Positions 9,830 to 17,568 of a DNA stretch of 64,000 nucleotides are shown piece by piece; position 1 is the stretch's first letter, and each line of letters starts with the position of its first letter. Position numbers and translations under genes: made by a program. The DNA lies in contig NZ_CP141285.1 in assembly GCF_035319885.1 (NCBI RefSeq), positions 1,116,001 through 1,180,000 on the forward strand. The letters run 5' to 3'. Source of the DNA: Altererythrobacter sp. H2. GTDB taxonomy: Bacteria > Pseudomonadota > Alphaproteobacteria > Sphingomonadales > Sphingomonadaceae. The notes under the pieces are model-generated. The model saw nothing but the letters and a program-made list of their open reading frames with translations. It was not told the DNA's origin and made no database searches.

Positions 9830-10720
9830 ATGCGGGCAACGATGAAGATGGATCTCGTTTACAATCCCACGGCGGGCAGCTTTCGGCCACGGCGGCTCGA
9901 CCAGCTCGTCGAGGCGTTCCGCGCATTCGGGATCGACGCCCGGCCGATGGCTACCAGCCCGGAAGGCGCGCGCCTGTCGGGCGATGCGGATCTGGTATGC
10001 GTCCACGGCGGGGACGGAACCTTGCGCGATACCGTGCAGGCCATGGGCGGTGCCGTGGCCACTGTCCCGCTGGCGATTGCCCCGGCGGGCACGATCAATC
10101 TGGTCGCGCGGGAACTTGGGTACCACCGCGATCCGGCCCGGCTGGCAGCGCAGATCGCCGCTGCCTGGGAACTTGGGAGCAAGAGCTGGGTCTACTCGCC
10201 GCTGCATCGGCTGGGCGAGATGCCGATTGTCTCGTGCGTCAGCATCGGGCCCGACAGCCATGCCGTGGCGGCTGTCTCAGGCACGCTCAAGCGGCGGATC
10301 GGGCGCTATGCCTATGTCGTGGCGATGATGCGGCTGATGCGCCGCTGGCCGCGTGATCCCCTGTCCATCCGGGGCGAACTGGCTGACGGAACGCCGTTCT
10401 CCTGCGAGGCGGAGGCGGCAATCGTTTCCCACGGCGCGCTCTATGGTGGGCCGTTCAAGCTGAGTGCGCGGGCGTCATTGCTGTCGGATTCGGTTGAGCT
10501 GATCACCATTAACCGTTCGACCCGCCGCAGCGCGCTGGCCCTCACCGGCGCGGCCATGCTGCACCTGTCGGTCGACCGGCTGGGACTGGCGGAAATCCGC
10601 ACCTGCCGCCGGATCGAGTTCGACCGCTGCGTCAGCCCGGTGCAGGTCGACGGTGACCACATGCCGGGCTGCGCCTATGCCATCGGCCCGAGCAATCTCG
10701 CGCTGGCCTACTGCGTCTAG
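9830..10720 (+). CDS. Diacylglycerol kinase-family lipid kinase
   Basis: 296 residues. The DAGK catalytic domain is recognised by VYNPTAGS near the N-terminus and the nucleotide-binding loop VHGGDGTLRD, then APAGTINLVAREL. Bacterial members (YegS, DgkB, BmrU) phosphorylate diacylglycerol or other lipid alcohols; the substrate here cannot be told from sequence. ATG codons at 9830, 9842 and 9848 are all possible; 9842 gives the most typical N-terminus. It stands alone between two minus-strand genes and ends 3 bases before the stop of purC. Confidence 0.85.
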   Translation: MRATMKMDLVYNPTAGSFRPRRLDQLVEAFRAFGIDARPMATSPEGARLSGDADLVCVHGGDGTLRDTVQAMGGAVATVPLAIAPAGTINLVARELGYHRDPARLAAQIAAAWELGSKSWVYSPLHRLGEMPIVSCVSIGPDSHAVAAVSGTLKRRIGRYAYVVAMMRLMRRWPRDPLSIRGELADGTPFSCEAEAAIVSHGALYGGPFKLSARASLLSDSVELITINRSTRRSALALTGAAMLHLSVDRLGLAEIRTCRRIEFDRCVSPVQVDGDHMPGCAYAIGPSNLALAYCV

Positions 10721-10723
10721 CGG

Positions 10724-11530
10724 TTATTTCTTCGGCTTGGGGCTGGTGCGCAGGCGCCCGCGATGGGCGTTGAAATCGAACACTTCGCCCGGGCCGTTCT
10801 CGTCCGTGCCGAGCAGGCCAAGCCGCCGTGCCACTTCCTGGTAGGCCTCTTCCTCACCACCAAGGTCACGGCGGAAGCGGTCCTTGTCCAGCTTTTCGCC
10901 GGTCTTCATGTCCCACAGGCGGCAGCCATCGGGGCTGATTTCGTCAGCCAGGATCACGCGGCTGTAGCTGTCCTGATCCCAGATCCGCCCGAATTCCAGC
11001 TTGAAGTCGACCAGGCGGATGTCGATCGCGGCGAACATGCCGCTCATGAAGTCGTTGATGCGGATGGCCATGCTGGCGATGTCCTGCATCTCTTCCGGGC
11101 CGGCCCAGTTGAAGCAGGCGATATGTTCCTCGGAGATCAGGGGATCACCCAGGGCATCGTCCTTGTAATAGTATTCGATCAGGGTGTGCGGCAACGGATC
11201 GCCTTCGGGAATGCCGAGGCGCTTGGAAATGCTGCCGGCCGCGATGTTGCGCACCACCACCTCGATCGGGATGATCTCGACCTGCCGCACCAGCTGTTCG
11301 CGCATGTTGAGGCGGCGGATGAAGTGGGTCGGGATGCCGATGTGGGCGAGCCGGGTGAAGACATATTCGCTGATGCGGTTGTTGATCACGCCCTTGCCGT
11401 TGATCGTGCCGCGTTTCTCCGCGTTGAAGGCGGTGGCATCATCCTTGAAGTACTGGATCAGGGTGCCCGGCTCCGGCCCTTCATAGAGGATCTTGGCCTT
11501 GCCTTCGTAGATCTGGCGGCGACGGGACAT
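10724..11530 (-). CDS. purC: Phosphoribosylaminoimidazole-succinocarboxamide synthase
   Basis: SAICAR synthase: joins CAIR and aspartate using ATP in de novo purine synthesis. 268 residues; typical features are [10 protein letters not shown] at the N-terminus (ATP-binding loop), [13 protein letters not shown] and [14 protein letters not shown], and [12 protein letters not shown]. The ATG at 11530 is preceded by AAGGAAG, a good ribosome binding site, so the 59 upstream open codons are not used. It is 2 kb or more from purS-purQ and is transcribed as a single gene here. Confidence 0.97.
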   Translation of the reverse strand: MSRRRQIYEGKAKILYEGPEPGTLIQYFKDDATAFNAEKRGTINGKGVINNRISEYVFTRLAHIGIPTHFIRRLNMREQLVRQVEIIPIEVVVRNIAAGSISKRLGIPEGDPLPHTLIEYYYKDDALGDPLISEEHIACFNWAGPEEMQDIASMAIRINDFMSGMFAAIDIRLVDFKLEFGRIWDQDSYSRVILADEISPDGCRLWDMKTGEKLDKDRFRRDLGGEEEAYQEVARRLGLLGTDENGPGEVFDFNAHRGRLRTSPKPKK

Positions 11531-11756
11531 GCGGGCTTCCTTGCGCAAGAAATGCAGCGCCCCGGCACGCGCTTTGGCGGAGCCGGGGCCTCTGTCGGGC
11601 CAATACAGCGAAAGCGGCCACGTGGCAATTGCCGCGCAGACGGGTTCGCCCACTCCGCAGCCTGGCGAGGAAACGCAAACAGGAACGGGCCCGGCACGGG
11701 CCCGCAAGCGCGACCGCGCGCCCGCAGCGAAGCGAGGAAATTCAACATGAGGAGAA
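11531..11756. other. Intergenic region between purC and tRNA-Phe
   Basis: 226 bases with no credible gene. It carries the purC ribosome binding site at its left end and a GC-rich hairpin at 11686-11704 that can end the tRNA transcript. Confidence 0.6.
11681..11704 (-). terminator. Possible terminator of tRNA-Phe
   Basis: Two copies of the self-complementary CGGGCCCG (11686-11693 and 11697-11704) separated by three bases fold into an 8-bp stem; on the minus strand it is followed by TTCCTGTTT. It lies about 53 bases past the tRNA 3' end. Confidence 0.45.
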
Positions 11757-11832
11757 TGGTGCCTCGGGGCGGGTTCGAACCACCGACACCACGATTTTCA
11801 ATCGTGTGCTCTACCAACTGAGCTACCGAGGC
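11757..11832 (-). tRNA. tRNA-Phe (anticodon GAA)
   Basis: 76 bases including an encoded CCA end. On the minus strand the acceptor stem GCCTCGG pairs with CCGAGGC, followed by A and CCA; the D arm reads AGCTCAGTTGGTAGAGC, the anticodon loop TTGAAAA is held by CACGA/TCGTG, and the T arm contains GGTTCGAACCC. The loop centre GAA reads Phe codons UUC and UUU. Confidence 0.98.
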
Positions 11833-11940
11833 TTGCACTCTGCGGGCGGCCAAACTGGCCGGCGAGCGGTTGGAAGCGCGCCTATGGCGAAGCGCGCCAG
11901 CTTTGGCAAGGGGGTTTGGCCGGGTGTGGTGGCTGCGAAT

Positions 11941-12129
11941 TCAGTCGTCGTTCTGGCGCACCACTTCGGCGGCGATTTCCTCGGGCAGGGCAGGACGGCC
12001 GGGCACGGCGTAACCGTCGCCGAACCACTGCGCCAGGTCACGGTCGCGGCAGCGGCTGGAGCAGAACGGCGCGTGCTCGGCGACTCGCGGCTTGCGGCAG
12101 ATCGGGCAGGGGCGGGCGCTAGTGCTCAT
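11941..12129 (-). CDS. yacG: DNA gyrase inhibitor YacG, zinc-binding
   Basis: 62-residue zinc protein. The two zinc pairs are CPIC and CSSRC (CPICRKP ... FCSSRCRDRDLAQWF), the YacG/DUF329 pattern. E. coli YacG binds GyrB and inhibits gyrase; whether this one does so is inference. The ATG at 12129 lies 11 bases inside the end of the upstream RNase E/G-like gene, so the two are translationally coupled. Confidence 0.93.
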   Translation of the reverse strand: MSTSARPCPICRKPRVAEHAPFCSSRCRDRDLAQWFGDGYAVPGRPALPEEIAAEVVRQNDD

Positions 12130-13099
12130 CCGGCACGATCTGGGCACAAGCCGCTTCCAGTGCAAGCCCGGGATCGGTTTCGAGACGCAGGGGGCGGCCG
12201 GTGCGCCGGTCAAGTTCGGCGAGCCATTCGGGCTTGAGCTTCGCTTTGAGCGCAGGGTGCACGGTCAGCAAGGTCACGCCCGGACCATCGACCCGCTCGG
12301 CCCGGCGCAGGGCGATCCGCGCTGCAGCGCCAACCCGCGAAAGGGAGACCCGCCGCAGGATCGAAGTTCGCGTCAGGCGGGCGATAATCTGAACGAAGCC
12401 GAAGCCATTCATGGAGGTGCGTTCGTGCGGCCACCCTGCCAGCGCTTCCGCCAGTGCGTGGTCAACCGCCTGTCGGTCCGCCTTGTCCGTCAGGGTCGGA
12501 AAGTCGATGCCGATATTGCCCGCCAGATCGAACCGGCGCAGCGCCCCGGCGAGGGCCGGAATCGCATTCATGGAAACCGCTTCCACCGGATAGCCATCCA
12601 CGTCTACCAACGTCATCGCGGGGGTGTCGGCGAACAAGAGGGTGCCGCCGTGAAAGGGAACTTCCCCGCTCCACGCCTCGGCAAACAGTTCCTCCCAGTC
12701 GGCTTCGTCCGGAAAGCGGTGCACGATGCGGACTGAATGTCCTTCGCTTTGCAGGCTGTCCGCCAAAGTGGGCCAGGGGTTTGCCGGAAGCTCTGTTCTG
12801 GTGGCCTGGGCCCGTTTGAGCCGCCCACGCTCGGCCATTGCCTCGCGCTCCACCACCACGCGGACCATGGTGCCTTCGCTGTCTGACTTGGGCAGGCGCC
12901 GGGCGTGCGCTTCGGTGCCGTCCGGCAGGCGGACGAGGGCATGATGCGTGCCGGGGAAACGGTGGGTGACGAGGGCCTCGACCACCGCGCCTGCCGGGAT
13001 CGTGCCGGGCCACTGCATTCGCGCCGCGACGATCCGTCCATCATCGATCCGGACCGCGCGCTGTTCGCCGATCCCCTCTTCCACCAGCCACTCAGCCAA
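12119..13099 (-). CDS. Short ribonuclease E/G-like protein
   Basis: 326 residues, far shorter than RNase G (~490) or RNase E. The catalytic core is recognisable: LVDVDGYPVEAVSMN matches the first catalytic Asp region and NIGIDFPTLTDKADRQ the second, after which VTLLTVHPALKAKL corresponds to the end of the DNase I-like part. The N-terminal S1/5'-sensor part is cut down to about 100 residues and the CxxC zinc link needed for dimer-of-dimer assembly is missing. It sits between maf (8-base overlap) and yacG (11-base overlap). RNA cleavage is possible but unproven for this short form. Confidence 0.82.
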   Translation of the reverse strand: MAEWLVEEGIGEQRAVRIDDGRIVAARMQWPGTIPAGAVVEALVTHRFPGTHHALVRLPDGTEAHARRLPKSDSEGTMVRVVVEREAMAERGRLKRAQATRTELPANPWPTLADSLQSEGHSVRIVHRFPDEADWEELFAEAWSGEVPFHGGTLLFADTPAMTLVDVDGYPVEAVSMNAIPALAGALRRFDLAGNIGIDFPTLTDKADRQAVDHALAEALAGWPHERTSMNGFGFVQIIARLTRTSILRRVSLSRVGAAARIALRRAERVDGPGVTLLTVHPALKAKLKPEWLAELDRRTGRPLRLETDPGLALEAACAQIVPDEH

Positions 13100-13667
13100 G
13101 GCTAAATCCGGCGGCCAGCAGGAGCGTGCGGGTTTCGTAAAGCGGCAATCCGACCACGCCCGAATGGCTGCCGTCGATCCGCCGGATCAGCCCTTCGGCG
13201 CTTCCCTGGATGGCGTAGCCGCCCGCCTTGCCGTGCCATTCGCCGCTGGCGAGATAGGCGGTGATTTCGTCTGGCGAGAGACGCTTGAACACCACCACCG
13301 TCTCGCTCATGCGCTCGCGCAGAGTTCCGTCGGGGCTGCGCAGAGCGATTGCTGACAGCACCCGGTGGCGGCGACCGGACATCAGTTCGAGGCATTTGCG
13401 TGCGGTCGCTTCGTCCTCTGCCTTGGGCAGGATGCGTCGGCCGACCGCAATCACGGTGTCGCCGGCCAGCACGTGTGCACTGTCAGATGCCGCAGCGACC
13501 GCCTTCTCACGCGCCATGCGGCGGGCATAGTCGCGCGGCAGTTCAGCCTTGCCGGGGGTTTCGTCGATGTCAGCCGGAGCCACTGCGTCAGGCACGATAC
13601 CGATCCGCGCCAGCAGTTCGCGGCGGCGGGGGCTGGCAGAGGCGAGAACGAGTGTGGGCTGTCCCAC
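13092..13667 (-). CDS. maf: Maf-like nucleoside triphosphate pyrophosphatase
   Basis: 191 residues. Hydrolyses non-canonical or specific NTPs to NMP and pyrophosphate (house-cleaning; linked to septum formation in Bacillus). Typical Maf features: LASASPRRRELL at the N-terminus, AGDTVIAVG with the catalytic Asp, SGRRHRVLSAIAL, and the GKAGGYAIQG segment near the C-terminus. It overlaps the RNase E/G-like gene by 8 bases and follows infA by 6 bases, so all four genes from infA to yacG form one operon. Confidence 0.95.
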   Translation of the reverse strand: MGQPTLVLASASPRRRELLARIGIVPDAVAPADIDETPGKAELPRDYARRMAREKAVAAASDSAHVLAGDTVIAVGRRILPKAEDEATARKCLELMSGRRHRVLSAIALRSPDGTLRERMSETVVVFKRLSPDEITAYLASGEWHGKAGGYAIQGSAEGLIRRIDGSHSGVVGLPLYETRTLLLAAGFSLG

Positions 13668-13673
13668 GCGTGG

Positions 13674-13919
13674 TTACTGCGGGCCGGGGCCGCCGCGTCC
13701 GGGCATGAAGCGGTAGGTGATGCGGGCCTTGGTCAGGTCATAAGGCGTCAGTTCGCACAGCACCTCGTCACCCACCAGCACGCGGATGCGGTTCTTGCGC
13801 ATCTTGCCTGCAGTATGACCAAGAACTTCGTGGCCGTTTTCGAGCTCGACCCGGAACATCGCGTTGGGCAGCAATTCCACTACCTTGCCGCGCATTTCGA
13901 GGAGTTCTTCTTTGGCCAT
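13674..13919 (-). CDS. infA: Translation initiation factor IF-1
   Basis: 81 residues: an S1-type OB fold that binds the 30S A site during initiation. [19 protein letters not shown] at the N-terminus and [25 protein letters not shown] are unmistakable. It is about nine residues longer than the E. coli protein, with a Gly/Pro-rich tail common in sphingomonads. First gene of infA-maf-RNase G-like-yacG. Confidence 0.97.
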   Translation of the reverse strand: MAKEELLEMRGKVVELLPNAMFRVELENGHEVLGHTAGKMRKNRIRVLVGDEVLCELTPYDLTKARITYRFMPGRGGPGPQ

Positions 13920-14135
13920 GTAATTCCGTTTTCCGTTGGTGTGCTGTCAGTCGGTCGCGCCCCATAGCGGGGGGCGCGGGAAAAGGAAAGCCTCGCGCGC
14001 AAAGGTGCCGGTTTCTGCGAACGACCTATATGCACCGACGAGCGACGGACCGTTACAATTCGCGTCTCGTATCTACTGTGTAAATCCCGCATGGGCACCG
14101 CTTGTTCCCCGGTGCGTTCCCCCAGAGCACTTCAC

Positions 14136-16871
14136 ATGAAAGTCTGCCCCTTGACCCGCTTTGCGTCTCTCCCCCTGCTTGCGCTAGTTCTGGCTGTTCC
14201 GGCCGTTGCGCAGGATGCTGTCGACGATGTCGAAGGTGCGATCGTTGTTCGTGCTGACCGCATCCCCGGCCAGGTCAATGTCGATGTCGCTCCGGTCGAC
14301 ACGCTCGATGCCGAAGACATCCAGGCGATCGGGGCCACATCGATTGCCGATCTGCTGACCGCCATCTCTCCCCAGACCGGCTCGGCCCGTGGCCGCGGCG
14401 GCGGCGGGCAACCGGTATTCCTGGTGAACGGAATCCGGATCGGATCGCCGCGCGAGTTCCGTTCGTACCCGCCCGAGGCGATTGCCAAGGTGGAGGTATT
14501 CCCGGAAGAGGTCGCCCAGCGGTTCGGCTTCCCGGCGGATCGGCGCGTGGTCAACTTCGTGCTCAAGAACAACTTCGCCAGCCGTGAGGTCGAATTCGAA
14601 TACGAGCAGCCTGACCGCGGCGGTTATTCGCGGACCGAGCAGGAATTCAGCATGTTGCGGATTGCCGACGGTGGCCGGCTCAATCTCAGCCTGGAATTTT
14701 CCGATGTGTCGCTGCTGAGCGAAGGCGAGCGCGGCGTGATCCAGCCCGAAGTCCCGGTCGCGCCACTGCCCGGTGACCCTGATCCGGCCGATTACCGCAG
14801 CCTTGTTCCGGACACTGCCGAAATCCAGGCCTCCGCCAACTGGGCCAAGAGCTTCATTGACACCGGCTCAAGCGTCAGCCTCAACGCCAATTACCAGCGC
14901 AACCGCTCGCGCAGCCTGTCGGGCCTCGACACGGTCATTCTGACCGACCCCGACGGGGCGTCGGTCCTGCGCAGTCTCAACCGCGCAGATCCGCTCGAAC
15001 GGCGCAGCCAGACCGATACGTTCGCCTCAGCCGGCAGTTACACCCGGCCCGTAGGCGATTTCCAGCTGACCGGCACGTTTGACGCCAGCCTGGGCAAGAC
15101 CCGGACCGAGATCGAACGCCGGGCCAGCACCTCGCGCCTGGTTGCCGACGCGGCGGCGGGGCGGCTGGCAATCGACACGCGGTTCCTCAACACCGACGAT
15201 GCCGGTTTCGACATTGCCAACAGCAAGGTCATTAACGCCACCAGCCTGTTCACCGCGCGCGGCACCCCGGTGTTCCTGCCAGCCGGCGATCTTTCGACCA
15301 CGTTTGACTTCGGCTATGACTGGACGCGGATCGACAGCGACGACACACGGTCCGGCACTGCCGCGCGCCTGACCCGGGGCGATCTGTCCGGCGGGGTCAA
15401 CGTGGTCGTGCCGGTTACCAGCCGCCGCGAAGGGTTTCTCGACGCAATCGGCGATGTCTCGCTCAGCGGGCAGGCCGGGTTCAACCGCCTTTCCGATTTC
15501 GGCACGCTCTATGACTGGAGCGGCGGGGTGAACTGGTCTCCGCTTGAAGGTGTGGACCTGCAGGCGACCTATACCTGGCGCGAGGTGGCTCCGGGGCTGA
15601 CCCAGCTGGGCAACCCGATCATCACCGATTTCAACGTGCCGGTGTTCGACCTGACACGCGGCGAAACCGTGCTCGCCTCGGTCACCACGGGCGGCAATCC
15701 GGCGCTGCTGGCGGAGACCCAGAAGGACTGGAAATTCAGCGCCAACCTGGAGGTTCCCTTCATCGAGGGGGCGCAGCTGCAGGTCGATTACATCCGCAAC
15801 CGTTCGGACAATGTCACTTCCTCGTTTCCGCTGCTCACCCCGGCCATCGAAGCCGCTTTTGCGGGCCGGGTGACGCGTGGCACCGACGGTACCCTGCTGG
15901 CGATTGATCGCCGTCCGGTGACATTCGCGGAAACCCGTGCAGAGCGGCTTGCCTTCGGCCTGACCATGCGCGGCAGCTTTGGCGAGGCGCAGCCGCAGGG
16001 TGAAGGCGGCCCGCCCCGAGGTGGTCCGCCGCCGGGAATGGGCGGCGCCCCCAGTGATGAGCAACGCCAGCGCTTCACCGCGTTCCGCGAACGGCTCTGT
16101 GCGGCAGACGGCGAAGATTACATGGTTTCGCTGGCCGCCGCGATTGACCGCGGCGAAACGCCGCCCGATGCGCCCGAGGGATTTGATGCTGAACAGGCGA
16201 AGCGGATGCTCGACCGCTTCCGGGCTGAGGACGGCAGCATCGACCGCGCCCGCCTGGCGCAGTTCCGCAGCATGATGTGCAGCAGCGACGGTGCGCCCAT
16301 GGCTGCCGCTGGCGGTCAGCCCGCAGCCGGCGGTCCGCCGCGCGGCCGTGGCGGCAGGGGCGGGATGGGCGGCTTCGGCCCTGGCGGAGATAACCGCGGC
16401 CGTTATTTCGTGACCCTGACCCACACGATCGAGCTGAACAACACCGTGCTGATCGCACCCGGAGTGCCGGTGCTGGACCAGCTGGATGGCGAAGGCCTGG
16501 CCGCCAACGGTTTCCCGCGCCATTCCTCGCGGCTTGAGGGTGGGGTGTTCCGCAACGGCTGGGGTGTGCGCGCGTCGGGTGTCTACACCGGCAAGGCGCG
16601 GGTCAACGGCAGCGGGCTGCCGGGCAGCACCGACCTGTTCTTTGACGATCTGGCCACGCTCGACCTGCGGCTGTTTGCCGATCTCGGCCGCCTGACCAAG
16701 ACGGAGAAGGGCTTCCTCAAGGGGTTCTCCGTATCGCTGATCGCCAACAACGTGCTCGACGGGCAGCGCAGGGTGACCGACAGCAATGGCGATACCCCGC
16801 TCGCGTTCCAGCCGTTCCTGGTCGATCCGGTCGGGCGTTACCTGGGGATCGACCTGCGCAAGATGTTCTGA
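14136..16871 (+). CDS. TonB-dependent outer-membrane receptor with a Gly/Pro-rich insert
   Basis: 911 residues with a signal peptide (start 14136, cleavage near AVAQDA). Residues about 40-150 form the plug (DTLDAEDIQAIGATSIADLL, FLVNGIRIGSPREFRSYPPEAI), and the rest a 22-strand-type barrel ending in aromatic LGIDLRKMF. Between about residues 617 and 753 the barrel is interrupted by a Gly/Pro/Arg-rich segment flanking a helical stretch with two Cys residues (around RLCAADGED and RSMMCSSDG). Substrate unknown; no adjacent regulator, transporter or degradative gene suggests one. The frame is open 15 codons further upstream, without a leader peptide there. Confidence 0.9.
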   Translation: MKVCPLTRFASLPLLALVLAVPAVAQDAVDDVEGAIVVRADRIPGQVNVDVAPVDTLDAEDIQAIGATSIADLLTAISPQTGSARGRGGGGQPVFLVNGIRIGSPREFRSYPPEAIAKVEVFPEEVAQRFGFPADRRVVNFVLKNNFASREVEFEYEQPDRGGYSRTEQEFSMLRIADGGRLNLSLEFSDVSLLSEGERGVIQPEVPVAPLPGDPDPADYRSLVPDTAEIQASANWAKSFIDTGSSVSLNANYQRNRSRSLSGLDTVILTDPDGASVLRSLNRADPLERRSQTDTFASAGSYTRPVGDFQLTGTFDASLGKTRTEIERRASTSRLVADAAAGRLAIDTRFLNTDDAGFDIANSKVINATSLFTARGTPVFLPAGDLSTTFDFGYDWTRIDSDDTRSGTAARLTRGDLSGGVNVVVPVTSRREGFLDAIGDVSLSGQAGFNRLSDFGTLYDWSGGVNWSPLEGVDLQATYTWREVAPGLTQLGNPIITDFNVPVFDLTRGETVLASVTTGGNPALLAETQKDWKFSANLEVPFIEGAQLQVDYIRNRSDNVTSSFPLLTPAIEAAFAGRVTRGTDGTLLAIDRRPVTFAETRAERLAFGLTMRGSFGEAQPQGEGGPPRGGPPPGMGGAPSDEQRQRFTAFRERLCAADGEDYMVSLAAAIDRGETPPDAPEGFDAEQAKRMLDRFRAEDGSIDRARLAQFRSMMCSSDGAPMAAAGGQPAAGGPPRGRGGRGGMGGFGPGGDNRGRYFVTLTHTIELNNTVLIAPGVPVLDQLDGEGLAANGFPRHSSRLEGGVFRNGWGVRASGVYTGKARVNGSGLPGSTDLFFDDLATLDLRLFADLGRLTKTEKGFLKGFSVSLIANNVLDGQRRVTDSNGDTPLAFQPFLVDPVGRYLGIDLRKMF

Positions 16872-16937
16872 CGGGGAACCTGTCCCCTGGCCTGACGTTG
16901 CCTTTCCAGCATCCCAAATTGCCGGAAAGGAGGGCCC

Positions 16938-17144
16938 GTGGCCCAGGAAACGCAGAAAGACATCGCTGAAAAAGCGCAGGCGCTGAAGGGCAAGGGGCAG
17001 GGCGACAGGGCCTATCGCGAGCGCCAGACGCCGACCGCCGGCAAAGGCGCGCAGCCGACCGAAGGCAGCGACGCCCCCCCGTCAGGCGCACTCGAGGCCG
17101 AGGGGCAGCGGCCTGTGCTGGAACGCAGCCGCAAGGTCCGCTGA
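16938..17144 (+). CDS. Small disordered hydrophilic protein, unknown function
   Basis: 68 residues, GTG start at 16938 preceded by a near-perfect Shine-Dalgarno (GGAAAGGAGGG). The sequence is rich in Lys, Gln, Glu, Gly and Pro with no hydrophobic core, so probably disordered. It ends 11 bases before the next gene, with which it probably forms an operon. I do not recognise the family. The strong ribosome binding site and the tight spacing are the main reasons to accept it. Confidence 0.6.
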   Translation: MAQETQKDIAEKAQALKGKGQGDRAYRERQTPTAGKGAQPTEGSDAPPSGALEAEGQRPVLERSRKVR

Positions 17145-17155
17145 GGAGCAAAACG

Positions 17156-17563
17156 ATGAATGTACCCCCGAAAGCCCACGTAGCCGTGGTCGATGGTTCG
17201 CGCTTCCTCCTCCTCCGCAACGGATCGGATGCCCGCTATCCAGCGCTGGAACTGGTGGGCGAACCCGATCTCGATCCGACCAACCGCAGCCAGGGCAAGC
17301 TGCGCCACTCGATTACCTCGACCCCGGAAGCGGGCAATGATCTGGACGAGGCGGCCCATGTGGCGGCAGCGGCCGAGTGGCTCAACCATGCTGTGCTCAC
17401 CCAGAAGATCGACGATCTGATCGTGGTCGCCGACAAGCGTTCGCTCGGTGAGTTGCGGCGTCATTATCACAAGGAACTGGAAGCCCGGCTGCGCGGGGAA
17501 CTGGGCAAGGCGCTGACCAATGTGCCGATTAACCAGATCGAGCAGGCGATCAGCGACGCCTGA
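17156..17563 (+). CDS. Host_attach (baeRF-like) family protein
   Basis: 135 residues. Begins KAHVAVVDGSRFLLLRN and contains TSTPEAGNDLDEAAHVAAAAEWL and LIVVADKRSLGELRRHYHKEL, the pattern of the family named after an Agrobacterium attachment protein and related to archaeal/eukaryotic release factor folds (baeRF). The real role is unknown; the ribosome-rescue idea is inference from fold. A GAGGAG ribosome binding site precedes the ATG. Probably co-transcribed with the small protein upstream. Its stop is 5 bases from the uvrC stop. Confidence 0.8.
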   Translation: MNVPPKAHVAVVDGSRFLLLRNGSDARYPALELVGEPDLDPTNRSQGKLRHSITSTPEAGNDLDEAAHVAAAAEWLNHAVLTQKIDDLIVVADKRSLGELRRHYHKELEARLRGELGKALTNVPINQIEQAISDA

Positions 17564-17568
17564 GCCGG

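Noticed and set aside
16003-16395. Gly/Pro-rich stretch as a DNA tandem repeat
   Set aside because: Low-complexity coding sequence, no regular repeat unit visible.
17156-17563. Host attachment protein as a sign of a prophage or symbiosis island
   Set aside because: The family name comes from an Agrobacterium study; members are common chromosomal genes and no phage genes are near.
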